Positions 48,944 through 56,735 of a DNA stretch of 64,000 bases are shown here, one piece after another (position 1 is the first letter of the stretch; each line of letters starts with the position of its first letter). This DNA comes from DASUFF01 sp036274695 (GTDB lineage Bacteria > UBA10199 > JACPAL01 > GCA-016699445): NCBI GenBank assembly GCA_036274695.1, contig DASUFF010000141.1:3314-67313 (forward strand), read 5' to 3'. Under the pieces are notes generated by a model. It was given only the letters and a program-made list of their open reading frames with translations, was not told the origin of the DNA and made no database searches. The position numbers were made by a program, and so were the translations under genes.

Positions 48944-49679
48944 CCTTCTGACGCTCCTTCCCCTCGCGGCGATCGCCGCGGAGGACGAGGAGGCGGCCTT
49001 GATCGAGGAAGAGGCCAAGATTAGCTTCGCCCAGGAGTTCGATTTCGGCTCCCAGTATGTCTGGAGGGGCTTCGCCCAGACACGCGGACCGGTCCTGCAG
49101 CCCGAGGCCTCGCTCTCCATTTACGATCTGACGCTCAATCTCTGGGCCAATCTGGTTTTGAACGACGAGCCCCATCAGGGCCAGTTTACGGAGGTCGACC
49201 CTTCCATCGACTATTACCTTCATTTCGGCGATCTCGAGATCCAGCCGTCCTTCGAATATTATTTCTATCCCAGCCAAGTGGATTCTCCCTCCACCGGCGA
49301 GTTGTCCCTTTGGCTCGCATATGCGCTTGGACCGGTCAAACTGTTCACGGACCACATCTTTGACGTCGTCCGCTACGGGGGCGCCTATTTCGGCGATCTC
49401 GGCATTTCGCACGAGCGGGATCTTTGTAAGAAACTGGGCCTCCGAACCTCCGGAGCGATCGGCTGGGCGTCGCCCAAGTTCAACGGGACCTACGGCGGGA
49501 TCTCCAAGGCGGCGTTCAACGTTTTTCTGTGGGACTTGGAACTCAACTACCGGCCCTGGAAGCATTTTTACGTAAGACCCCATATGCAGGTCAGTGTCCT
49601 CCTCGATCCGGATCTGCGCTCGAATGCCTCCGACCCGACGATCTTAAGCGGCGGGCTGGCCTTGGGATTCACTTTTTGA
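48912..49679 (+). CDS. Outer-membrane beta-barrel-like exported protein
   Basis: A 255-residue exported protein. The signal peptide MRLFRLSLAISLLTLLPLAAIAA is followed by a body of alternating hydrophobic strands rich in Tyr/Trp (FDFGSQYVWRGF, LTLNLWANLVL, IDYYLHFGDLEIQPSFEYYFY) ending in GGLALGFTF, a C-terminal aromatic typical of outer-membrane barrels. QYVWRGFAQTRGPVLQPEAS matches bacterial TP0733-like/MipA-like barrels. The ATG at 48912 overlaps the previous gene by 32 bp. Confidence 0.7.
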   Translation: MRLFRLSLAISLLTLLPLAAIAAEDEEAALIEEEAKISFAQEFDFGSQYVWRGFAQTRGPVLQPEASLSIYDLTLNLWANLVLNDEPHQGQFTEVDPSIDYYLHFGDLEIQPSFEYYFYPSQVDSPSTGELSLWLAYALGPVKLFTDHIFDVVRYGGAYFGDLGISHERDLCKKLGLRTSGAIGWASPKFNGTYGGISKAAFNVFLWDLELNYRPWKHFYVRPHMQVSVLLDPDLRSNASDPTILSGGLALGFTF

Positions 49680-49682
49680 TCC

Positions 49683-51146
49683 ATGAAAGCGCGGGGTTTT
49701 TACAATATTGCCGCCGACTGCGCCGAACGCCGTTCGGGCGAAGGCGGCGTCGCCGTCGCCCTGGTCCCCGAAGACGGAAGAGGGGAAGCATGGACCTTCG
49801 CCGAACTCCGGGAACGCGCCCGGCAGGCGGCCTACGGACTTCGCCGGACGGGCCTGAAGCGCGGCCAGCGGTTTCTCCTCAAGCTTCCGAACGGCCTCGA
49901 GTTTCCCGCCGCATTTCTCGGAGGCATAATCCTCGGAGCGATCCCCATTCCCGTTTCGACTCTCTTGACCGCTTCCGAGATGCGTTTTCTGAAGGAGGAC
50001 AGCGGCGCCCGTCTCGTTCTGGAGGATCCCGCCCTCGTTCGGCGTTGGTTTTCGGGCCCTGCACTCTCCGGTTCCCTCAAGACCCGGGCCTCCGACCCCG
50101 CCTTTTGGCTTTATACGAGCGGGACGGAGGGCCGCCCCAAGGCCGTCATCCACGCCCACCGGAGCATCCCGGCTCACGACGCCCGCAACCGTCTCTGGCT
50201 CGATCTGCGAAAGGGCGATGTCGTCTTCAACACCAGCGCCTTGAACTGGAGCTACGCGCTGACCTGCGGTTTTTTGGACGCCCTCCGCGGCGGGGCGTCC
50301 TCGGTGATTTTCTCGGGCAAGGCCGATCCGGAAAAAATCCTGCGGACGATTCAAGCCCGTCGCGTCACCGTCTTTTTGAGCGTGCCCGGGATCTACCGGC
50401 GCCTGACGGAGTGTTTGAAGAAAAAGCCTTCGTTAAGCCGCTGTCTGCGTTCCGTTCGTGTTGCCCTTTCCGCCGGCGAAAAGCTGCCGCCGGAGATTCG
50501 GGCGCGCTTTCGGAAGGCGTCCGGGCTGACGCTCCGGGAAGGGTTGGGGATGACCGAGCACAGCGTCTATCTCGTTCAGCCGAAGGGGAGGCGCGTCGTC
50601 GAAGGGTCCTGCGGGCGATCTCTGGCAGGCAGGAAGGTGACGATTTTAAGGGAGGATCTCAAGCCCGTCCGCCCCGGCGAAGTCGGTATTCTGGCGTCGC
50701 ACCGATCCTGCGCGGGCTTGATGCTCGGCTATCATCGGCGCCCGGAAGAGGAGAAAAAGGTTTTTAGGAAAGATTGGTTCCTTTCGGGCGATTTCGCCTA
50801 TCGGGACGCGAAGGGGAATTTCTTCTACGTCGGCCGGAGGGACGACGTGATCACCGCCGGCGGTTACCGGATCTCGCCGATGGAGGTGGAGGCCGTTTTG
50901 AACCGCTATCCGGCGGTGAGGGAATCGGCCGTCACCGGCGTCGAGATTTCATCCGGAAAAACCATCGTTCTCGGCCATGTAGCAGTAAAAAAGGGCCGCC
51001 GAGAGACGGACTTCCTCAAACGAGCGATTTTGAATTTTTCCCGGAAACGGCTCGCGCGTTACAAGACGCCGCGGGAGATCGTCTTCGTGCCGGAGCTTCC
51101 CAAGACCTCGAACGGAAAGGTCCAGCGGTCTTTGTTGCGCCGATAG
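49683..51146 (+). CDS. AMP-binding acyl-CoA/aryl-CoA ligase
   Basis: A 487-residue adenylate-forming enzyme. Motifs: LYTSGTEGRPKAVIHAH (P-loop), REGLGMTEHS, FLSGDFAYRDAKG and the catalytic lysine in KTSNGKVQR. The sequence is nearer to benzoate/4-hydroxybenzoate-CoA ligases than to long-chain enzymes, but substrate choice cannot be fixed. It begins 3 bp after the barrel gene. Confidence 0.9.
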   Translation: MKARGFYNIAADCAERRSGEGGVAVALVPEDGRGEAWTFAELRERARQAAYGLRRTGLKRGQRFLLKLPNGLEFPAAFLGGIILGAIPIPVSTLLTASEMRFLKEDSGARLVLEDPALVRRWFSGPALSGSLKTRASDPAFWLYTSGTEGRPKAVIHAHRSIPAHDARNRLWLDLRKGDVVFNTSALNWSYALTCGFLDALRGGASSVIFSGKADPEKILRTIQARRVTVFLSVPGIYRRLTECLKKKPSLSRCLRSVRVALSAGEKLPPEIRARFRKASGLTLREGLGMTEHSVYLVQPKGRRVVEGSCGRSLAGRKVTILREDLKPVRPGEVGILASHRSCAGLMLGYHRRPEEEKKVFRKDWFLSGDFAYRDAKGNFFYVGRRDDVITAGGYRISPMEVEAVLNRYPAVRESAVTGVEISSGKTIVLGHVAVKKGRRETDFLKRAILNFSRKRLARYKTPREIVFVPELPKTSNGKVQRSLLRR

Positions 51147-51252
51147 GCCCATTCTCAAAGGGCGGCATTCCGAAACCCGCCTATTCCGAAAAAAGCGCAA
51201 AAGACAGGGCGGAAAGCGGGCACTTTTATGGAATAGTTCCGATCTTCCGCCC

Positions 51253-53379
51253 ATGGGAGACGGTGTTCAAAGAAACTTCGCGCTCATTATCAATGGAGAC
51301 GACGAAAGTCGCCATCTTGGAAACGTCGACCGCGCCATAAAGACCCTTCGTTCGGAAGCGCCTTATGAAATCTCGGTGGCCAGCAGGAAACCCCCTTCCA
51401 ACTCAGTCGAACATTTCATAGCACCGCACGAACAGTCCTTGAAGAGATTGATCGAAGGGATTCGATCCAAAATAGACGATGACGATTTATTGGTCGTTTA
51501 TATCACGGGTCACGGGGGGGCGGGCAATCAACGGGAAGGTTGCGTCGAATGGCCTGGCGCTTGTTATCCCTTGTCCTCTTTGGGCCGCGAGTTGAAGAAT
51601 TTGCTCTATGGAAAGCGGATCGTCGTTATGGATCAGTGCTTTTCGGGAGGCGGATTACCTCTTTTCGCCGATGACCGCACCTATGTTGTCACTCAGGGAG
51701 GCCCCGATGAGACTGTCTCTTGTCAGGAGTTTAGTCCTTATTTTTGGGGCGATGGCGTCACCGATTTGGACGGCGACGGGATCAAAACGGTGGAAGAGCG
51801 GTTTATCTACGCCGTAAAAACGGGGAAGACCCCCACGCACACGCAATACTACGCGCCCGGTTCGGCGATTTCCCTTTCGGGAAAGGCCGACAAAACCCCT
51901 CCTTTCAAGGCCGGTGTGACCGAGGTCCACGATCAAAGGGGGGTGGAGGCCGAGTTGAAGCGCCTGCAGCCCGGCCAGCTGGCCCTCGTCATGTTTTCTT
52001 CCGAAACCTGCGATGCCTGCAAAAGGTACGCCCCGACTTTTGAGGGGTTCTCCAGGCAATTTGGCGGCAGGTTTTTGATGATCCGCGCCGAGGGGGTTAA
52101 CGGGAGCGAAGAGGATTGGGGAAAACACTATGGAGTCGACCGATTCCCCAAAGTGGCTTTTATCAATCATCGGGGACAAGTGACTTTTGTGGAGGACCGT
52201 GCACGGCCCTTGGATTCCCTGGTGGCGGCATCGGGCTATGACGTTCTTCATGGGGTGCGGGTTTACGCGGCGCAGCTGGAGAGTCCTCATCGGGATGAAA
52301 GGGAAAAGGCCATCGCCGCTCTCGCCAAAATCGGCAGAAACGCGTCTCCAAAAAAGGAGGATAAAGAAGCCCTTTCGCTTTTCGCGGACCTCATCGGACA
52401 ATCTCCTGCGCGGGTTCTCGTTTTGGCTCAATGGATGGCGAATAAAAACGTGGGTCTGTTTTCTCGCTGGGATGCGGAGAATGTTTTAACCGACCTCACG
52501 ACGGCCCTGATGGAGAAGGAGGGCGACCTTCTTCGGAAAAGTGCGAATCTTTTAAAAAAGCAGACCGCTCTTCTCGATAAAACGGACGACTTATTGAAAA
52601 AGGGAATTGCTCTGGCCGAAACAGGGGGAGATCGAGAGGAGGAGGCGATGATTCAAAAGGAGGTGGCAAAAATCAAACAAGAAGTGGAGAAGATTCAGAA
52701 ATTGCTGGATGCGATCGACGTGGAAATCTCCGTAACACCCTTGATTTTAAAGCAGATTGCCGTTCCCCTCTTAACAAAGATCCTTTTGGACGAAAGCGAT
52801 TCTCCCACCATGCGTCGGAAAGCGGCCGTGGCGCTCGAAAGAATGAAAACTGTCGGTTGGATCAAAAAACCGGCCGCCACTCCCGCCTTGATCGAGGATT
52901 TGAATTTAAAATCGGCTGAGGAATTATCGGCATTGATGGATGCTCAATGGCGAGGATGGCGATTTGGCGGCGGGGCTGTCCTGAATTACTTTGAAGGTCC
53001 CGGAGCCGGTTCTCATTTATGGGCCGGATATCGTCGCTACCGATGGGATTTTCGGGTCAACCTTCGGGGCGAAGGGTTGAAACTCGATAAGACCGGTTAC
53101 GGTTTTCGTATGGACATATCGATCGAGCCGATCGTTCACATTTTCGATCGACCCGCGCGTTGGGACCCATATTTAAACTTGCCCGAGGTGGGGGTTTCTC
53201 ATCACTTTGGAAAGAACGTCTGGGGCCTTTCTTTTTCGCCCCTGGGCGCAGGTCTCCAACTCCATCTGAATGACAATTGGTCCGCTTATGCCGGCGCAAG
53301 ACTCCGTGGGGCCGTGACCCCCGGCGAGGATGTAAGGGTTGGAGCGGAAATTCCGTTGGGTTTTTCGGGTTCTTTTTGA
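51253..53379 (+). CDS. Caspase-like peptidase-thioredoxin-HEAT multidomain protein with barrel-like C-terminus
   Basis: A 708-residue mosaic. Residues 1-210 look like a caspase/legumain-type (clan CD) peptidase with His87 in YITGHGGAG and Cys129 in VMDQCFSGG, and an acidic DLDGDGIKT loop. Residues of about 225-325 form a thioredoxin-like domain with CxxC at 253-256 (SSETCDACKRY) and the cis-Pro segment RFPKVAF. Helical repeats (about 330-410), a heptad coiled coil (about 415-495) and more helices follow. The last 120 residues alternate as beta strands and end in GFSGSF, like an outer-membrane barrel. No signal peptide is visible at the ATG, which conflicts with export. The local sequence is more AT-rich than the flanks. 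No described protein with this order comes to mind. Confidence 0.7.
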   Translation: MGDGVQRNFALIINGDDESRHLGNVDRAIKTLRSEAPYEISVASRKPPSNSVEHFIAPHEQSLKRLIEGIRSKIDDDDLLVVYITGHGGAGNQREGCVEWPGACYPLSSLGRELKNLLYGKRIVVMDQCFSGGGLPLFADDRTYVVTQGGPDETVSCQEFSPYFWGDGVTDLDGDGIKTVEERFIYAVKTGKTPTHTQYYAPGSAISLSGKADKTPPFKAGVTEVHDQRGVEAELKRLQPGQLALVMFSSETCDACKRYAPTFEGFSRQFGGRFLMIRAEGVNGSEEDWGKHYGVDRFPKVAFINHRGQVTFVEDRARPLDSLVAASGYDVLHGVRVYAAQLESPHRDEREKAIAALAKIGRNASPKKEDKEALSLFADLIGQSPARVLVLAQWMANKNVGLFSRWDAENVLTDLTTALMEKEGDLLRKSANLLKKQTALLDKTDDLLKKGIALAETGGDREEEAMIQKEVAKIKQEVEKIQKLLDAIDVEISVTPLILKQIAVPLLTKILLDESDSPTMRRKAAVALERMKTVGWIKKPAATPALIEDLNLKSAEELSALMDAQWRGWRFGGGAVLNYFEGPGAGSHLWAGYRRYRWDFRVNLRGEGLKLDKTGYGFRMDISIEPIVHIFDRPARWDPYLNLPEVGVSHHFGKNVWGLSFSPLGAGLQLHLNDNWSAYAGARLRGAVTPGEDVRVGAEIPLGFSGSF

Positions 53380-53686
53380 TCGTCTGCTCAAGACTCAAGA
53401 ATAGATTTTTACGGCCTTGAAGAAGTCCTCAACGGCGCACTGTTCCCATTCTCTCTTTAAAGCATTCCTAAGCCAACCCATTCCGAGAAAAGCGAGTGCC
53501 AAACGGTTAATGTCGCGACTTCGCCATTTTTAGGTCGATAAATGTGAGAGTATGCTTGGCCCAATAGCGCAATTAACGCGGGCCCTGACCCGTTTCGGGA
53601 TCCTAGAACCCGCGACAACTTGCCCGCCCGGAGTCGGCGTCAGCCCCGGCGGCCTTGTCATTCGGCCCGCCGAGGGAAGGGATCTG
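53380..53686. other. Intergenic region with start of duplicated segment (copy A)
   Basis: From about 53445 the sequence matches 54950 onwards (TTCCCATTCT..., GAGAAAAGCGAGTGCCAAACGG versus the counterpart near 55000). An open frame from ATG 53552 continues into the HEAT gene, but similarity between copies and the Shine-Dalgarno favour the start at 53687. No other gene is evident. Confidence 0.5.
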
Positions 53687-54286
53687 ATGATGGCCGCGGT
53701 CCTTACGGCCCCCTTGGCGCCGCCGATCTTTCGGGCGGAATCGTCCATCCGCCAGCCGCGCGTCTTGATCGACAGCCAACACTGGTTGGAAAATTTTCAA
53801 CCGTCGCAGGCGCTTATCGGGGGACTCGCCTTATTGGCGGAGGGAGCGAGCCTCACCTTCGCCCTCAAGTGGCGGGGCGCGGAAGGTCCGGAGGCCCGAG
53901 AGTTCGAGCCGCCGGCGGAGATCGCTCGGCAACAGGGGTTAGTTTTGGCCGCGATGGGGGGCAGGGGAAAGGATAAGAGGGAGGCGAAGCTCCAGTCGCT
54001 TCTGGAGCAGTTGAAGGATTCCGATGGGACAAAGCGAAGTAAAGCAGCCGAGGCCCTTGGCGAACTCGGCGACCCCCGCGCGATCAAGCCGTTGATTCGG
54101 GCGCTGGGGGATGGCGATAAGTTGGTGCGAATGGCAGCGGCCGAGGCCCTCGGCGAACTCGGCGACCCCCGCGCGGTCAAGCCGTTGATCCGGGCGCTGG
54201 GGGATGACGATGCTTGGGTTCGAAGCGATGCGTCCAAGTCCCTTGGCAAACTCAAGTCTATCAAGAAAAAAATTGGTTCGCCTTGA
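53687..54286 (+). CDS. HEAT-repeat (PBS-lyase-type) protein, copy A of a duplicated gene
   Basis: A 199-residue protein. The N-terminal half (APLAPPIFRAESSIRQPRV ... EPPAEIARQQGLVLAAMGG) has no known family; it may hold one membrane-dipping segment (ALIGGLALLAEGASLTF). The C-terminal half has two HEAT repeats of 31 residues (EALGELGDPRAIKPLIRALGD), encoded by a 93-bp near-identical tandem repeat (54050-54142 and 54143-54235). GAGGGAAGGGA precedes ATG 53687. The 3' end overlaps a remnant of the ndk end on the other strand. Confidence 0.65.
   Translation: MMAAVLTAPLAPPIFRAESSIRQPRVLIDSQHWLENFQPSQALIGGLALLAEGASLTFALKWRGAEGPEAREFEPPAEIARQQGLVLAAMGGRGKDKREAKLQSLLEQLKDSDGTKRSKAAEALGELGDPRAIKPLIRALGDGDKLVRMAAAEALGELGDPRAVKPLIRALGDDDAWVRSDASKSLGKLKSIKKKIGSP
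54050..54235 (+). repeat. 93-bp tandem repeat (two units)
   Basis: Two units starting GAGGCCCT(T/C)GGCGAACTCGG at 54050 and 54143, nearly identical over 93 bp, encode successive HEAT repeats. The paralogous copy B lacks them, so this is recent expansion in copy A or loss in B. Confidence 0.75.
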
Positions 54287-54354
54287 AGAAGAAGGCGATC
54301 TCGGCTTTGGCCGTCTCCGGCGCGTCCGAGCCGTTGACGGCGTTGGCGTCGATC
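54261..54354 (-). pseudogene. 3' fragment of a duplicated ndk gene
   Basis: 94 bp aligned without gaps to 55444-55537, the end of ndk. The minus-strand frame still reads GSDAPETAKAEIAFFFKAN and a stop, with several substitutions relative to the intact gene. It lies at the end of copy A, so ndk's tail was duplicated together with the HEAT gene. Confidence 0.8.
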
Positions 54355-54375
54355 CAATTCTGTCTTGAAAGCCAT

Positions 54376-54391
54376 ATACATCATGATGTAT
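54376..54391. promoter_or_regulatory. Palindromic candidate operator of brnTA
   Basis: Perfect 16-bp palindrome ATACATCATGATGTAT ending 12 bp before the brnT ATG. BrnA antitoxins autoregulate their operon, so this is a likely BrnA-BrnT binding site. Confidence 0.65.
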
Positions 54392-54403
54392 TCTCCTTAG
54401 GGA

Positions 54404-54703
54404 ATGAAGGTTGCCTTTGAGTGGGACGGCGGAAACGACGTCAAGAGCTATACGAAGCACGGCGTCTCGCGGCAGGAAGCGGAATCCGTTTTTCAGGATG
54501 ACCGGAAGCTCCACTTTTCCGACCCGTTCCATTCAAAAGGCGAGAGGCGATACATTACGGTGGGTCGCAGCGCCCATCCGCGTATCCTATTCATCGCCTG
54601 GACGCTGCGAGGAACAAAGGTTCGGATCATCTCCGCGCGTCCGGCCAGCCGGAAGGAAAGGAAGGTCTATGAAGAAAAGAACAAAGGAAAAAAACGAGCG
54701 TGA
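54404..54703 (+). CDS. brnT: BrnT-family RelE-like toxin
   Basis: A 99-residue ribonuclease toxin of the BrnT/RelE superfamily. Start MKVAFEWDGGNDVKSYTKHGVS and the SRQEAESVFQDDR, GERRYITVGRS and RIISARPASRKERKVYEE segments are family-typical; the last provides the basic Arg/Lys patch. CTTAGGGA precedes the ATG. It overlaps brnA by 35 bp. The pair lies between two copies of a duplicated host segment. Confidence 0.9.
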   Translation: MKVAFEWDGGNDVKSYTKHGVSRQEAESVFQDDRKLHFSDPFHSKGERRYITVGRSAHPRILFIAWTLRGTKVRIISARPASRKERKVYEEKNKGKKRA

Positions 54704-54923
54704 ACGGTACCTCAACACCGATTTCGGCGATCTGCTCGCCGGACTCAAGCCTCTGAATTTGGACCTGGAGTTCCCTTCCCCCACGCAGTCGATCAGCCTT
54801 CGCCTTCCGCGTGACGTTCTGAACGAGATTCGAATCGTGGCCGATGAACGGGATGTGCCGTATCAATCGCTCATTAAGATGTGGGTAGTTGAGCGCTTGA
54901 GGGCGGGTAAAAAGGCGGCTTAG
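54669..54923 (+). CDS. brnA: BrnA-family antitoxin (ribbon-helix-helix)
   Basis: An 84-residue antitoxin. A basic N-terminal region precedes SISLRLPRDVLNEIRIVADERDVPYQSLIKMWV, the ribbon-helix-helix DNA-binding domain with the usual strand and two helices, C-terminal as in BrnA. ATG 54669 is inside the end of brnT, so the genes are coupled. Confidence 0.9.
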   Translation: MKKRTKEKNERERYLNTDFGDLLAGLKPLNLDLEFPSPTQSISLRLPRDVLNEIRIVADERDVPYQSLIKMWVVERLRAGKKAA

Positions 54924-55055
54924 CTGCGCTAGAAGTCTCACGCCACCGGAATTCCCCATTCTTCCTTCCAGGTCTCCGAATTTTCACCATTCTCAGAAAA
55001 ATAAGCGCCAAACGGCCGGAGGGCGAAACTTTGACGTAATCGGGTCGGCAACCTG

Positions 55056-55469
55056 ATGCGGGTCGCGTCGGTCGCCGCGCCGCTGGCCCCGCCGGTCTTT
55101 CGGGCGGAATCGTCCATCCTTAGGTCACGCGTCTTGATCGACATCCAACATTGGTCGGAAAGTTTTCAACCGCCCGCGGCGCTCATCGGGGGACTCGTCT
55201 TATTGGCGGTGGAGTCGAGCTTTACCTTCGCGCTCAAGTGGCGCGGTGCGGAAGGTCCGGAGGCCCGGGAGTTCGAGCCGCCGGCGGAGATCGCCCGGCA
55301 ACAGGGGTTGGTATTGGCGGCGATGGGGGGTGGGGGCAAAGACAAAAAGGAGGCGAAGCTCTAGTCGCTTCTGGAGCGGCTGAAGGATTCCGATGGGACA
55401 ATGCGAAGTAAAGCGGCCGAGGCCCTTCGCGAACTCAAGTCGATCAAGAAAAAATCTCGTTCGCCTTGA
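55056..55469 (+). pseudogene. Copy B of the HEAT-type gene, broken by one TAG
   Basis: Matches 53687-54286 with the HEAT-repeat part largely missing. The frame from ATG 55056 reads to TAG at 55362-55364, where copy A has CAG, then continues in frame as SLLERLKDSDGTMRSKAAEALRELKS to TGA at 55467-55469. It overlaps the ndk stop codon on the opposite strand. One base change inactivated it. Confidence 0.75.
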
Positions 55470-55866
55470 AGAAGAAGGCGATCTCGGTCTTGGCCGTCTC
55501 CGGCGCGTCCGAGCCGTGGACGACGTTGGCGTCGATCGACTCCGCGAAATCGCGGCGAATGGTCCCCGGATCGGCCTTCTTCGGGTCGGTCGCGCCCATG
55601 ATCTCGCGGTTCTTCGCGATGGCGTTCTCGCCTTCCAGGCACGTCACGACCACCGGGCCGGAAATCATGTAATTCACCAGCGATTCGTAGAAGGGACGGG
55701 CCTTGTGGACGGCGTAGAATTCCTGGGCCTGTTCCTTGGAGAGCTTGGTCATGCGCGTGGCGACGATCTTAAGCCCGCCCTTTTCGAAGCGGGCGAAGCA
55801 CTCGCCGATGACGTTTTTCTGCACGCCGTCCGGCTTGATGATGGAAAGGGTACGTTCTTTAGCCAC
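55444..55866 (-). CDS. ndk: Nucleoside diphosphate kinase
   Basis: A 140-residue enzyme that balances NTP pools. MAKERTLSIIKPDGVQKNVIG is the start, GATDPKKADPGTIRRDFA the substrate region, and the phospho-histidine lies in NVVHGSDAPETA. The length is normal. The ATG overlaps the sucD stop by 8 bp. Its 3' end overlaps the broken HEAT copy on the opposite strand and is duplicated at 54261-54354. Confidence 0.96.
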   Translation of the reverse strand: MAKERTLSIIKPDGVQKNVIGECFARFEKGGLKIVATRMTKLSKEQAQEFYAVHKARPFYESLVNYMISGPVVVTCLEGENAIAKNREIMGATDPKKADPGTIRRDFAESIDANVVHGSDAPETAKTEIAFFFKANEIFS

Positions 55867-56731
55867 GATAGACCTCCTTAAGAGTCTTTCCTATTTCAGC
55901 GATGGTCCGCGAGACCTTGATGCCCGCGGCTTCCATCGCCTTGATTTTCTCGTCCGCCGTCCCCTTGCCGCCGGAAATGATGGCGCCCGCATGGCCCATG
56001 CGCTTTCCCGGAGGGGCGGAAATGCCGGCGATGAAACCCACCACCGGCTTTTTCACGTTCTTTTTGATGTAGTCCGCGGCTTCTTCCTCGGCCGAGCCGC
56101 CGATCTCGCCGATCATGACGATGGCTTCGGTGCCCTTGTCCTCGTTGAAGAGTTTGAGCACGTCGATAAAGTTGGTGCCGTTGACCGGATCGCCGCCGAT
56201 GCCCACGCAGGTGGACTGGCCCAGACCGATTTTCGTGACTTGATCGACCGCTTCATAGGTGAGCGTCCCGGAGCGGCTGACGATGCCGACTTTTCCCGGC
56301 CGGTGGATGTGCCCGGGCATGATGCCGATCTTGCACTCGCCAGGCGTGATGACGCCGGGACAGTTGGGCCCGATCAAACGCGTGCGCTTGCCTTCCATGT
56401 AGCGTTTCACCTGGATCATATCGACGACGGGGATGCCTTCGGTGATGCACACGACCAAGTCCAGATCGGCGTCGACCGCTTCCTTGATGGCCGCCGCCGC
56501 GAATTTCGGCGGAACGTAGATGACGGAAACGGTCGAACCCGTCTTTTCCTTCGCTTCCTTGACGGAGTTGAAGATCGGAATCCCCTCGAATTCCTGCCCG
56601 CCCTTGCCGGGCGTGACGCCGGCCGCCATCTTCGTGCCGTAGGCGACGCACTGGCGCGTATGGAACTGGCCGGTATTGCCGGTGATTCCTTGGGTCATGA
56701 CCTTCGTGTCTTTGTTGACGAGGATCGACAT
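55859..56731 (-). CDS. sucD: Succinate-CoA ligase subunit alpha
   Basis: A 290-residue TCA-cycle subunit that binds CoA and carries the phospho-histidine. It has TQGITGNTGQFHTRQCVAYG, the Rossmann-type CoA loop, and the active-site His in MGHAGAIISGGKGTA. The ATG lies 4 bp after the sucC stop and the stop overlaps ndk. Confidence 0.96.
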   Translation of the reverse strand: MSILVNKDTKVMTQGITGNTGQFHTRQCVAYGTKMAAGVTPGKGGQEFEGIPIFNSVKEAKEKTGSTVSVIYVPPKFAAAAIKEAVDADLDLVVCITEGIPVVDMIQVKRYMEGKRTRLIGPNCPGVITPGECKIGIMPGHIHRPGKVGIVSRSGTLTYEAVDQVTKIGLGQSTCVGIGGDPVNGTNFIDVLKLFNEDKGTEAIVMIGEIGGSAEEEAADYIKKNVKKPVVGFIAGISAPPGKRMGHAGAIISGGKGTADEKIKAMEAAGIKVSRTIAEIGKTLKEVYRG

Positions 56732-56735
56732 AAAG

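Noticed and set aside
53552..53686. N-terminal extension of the HEAT-type protein from ATG 53552
   Set aside because: Copy B is similar only from ATG 55056 onwards and the Shine-Dalgarno is at 53687, so the extension is unlikely to be used.
54938..55144. 68-codon minus-strand open frame in copy B
   Set aside because: The matching frame in copy A is broken by a stop, and it is antisense to the HEAT-type gene.
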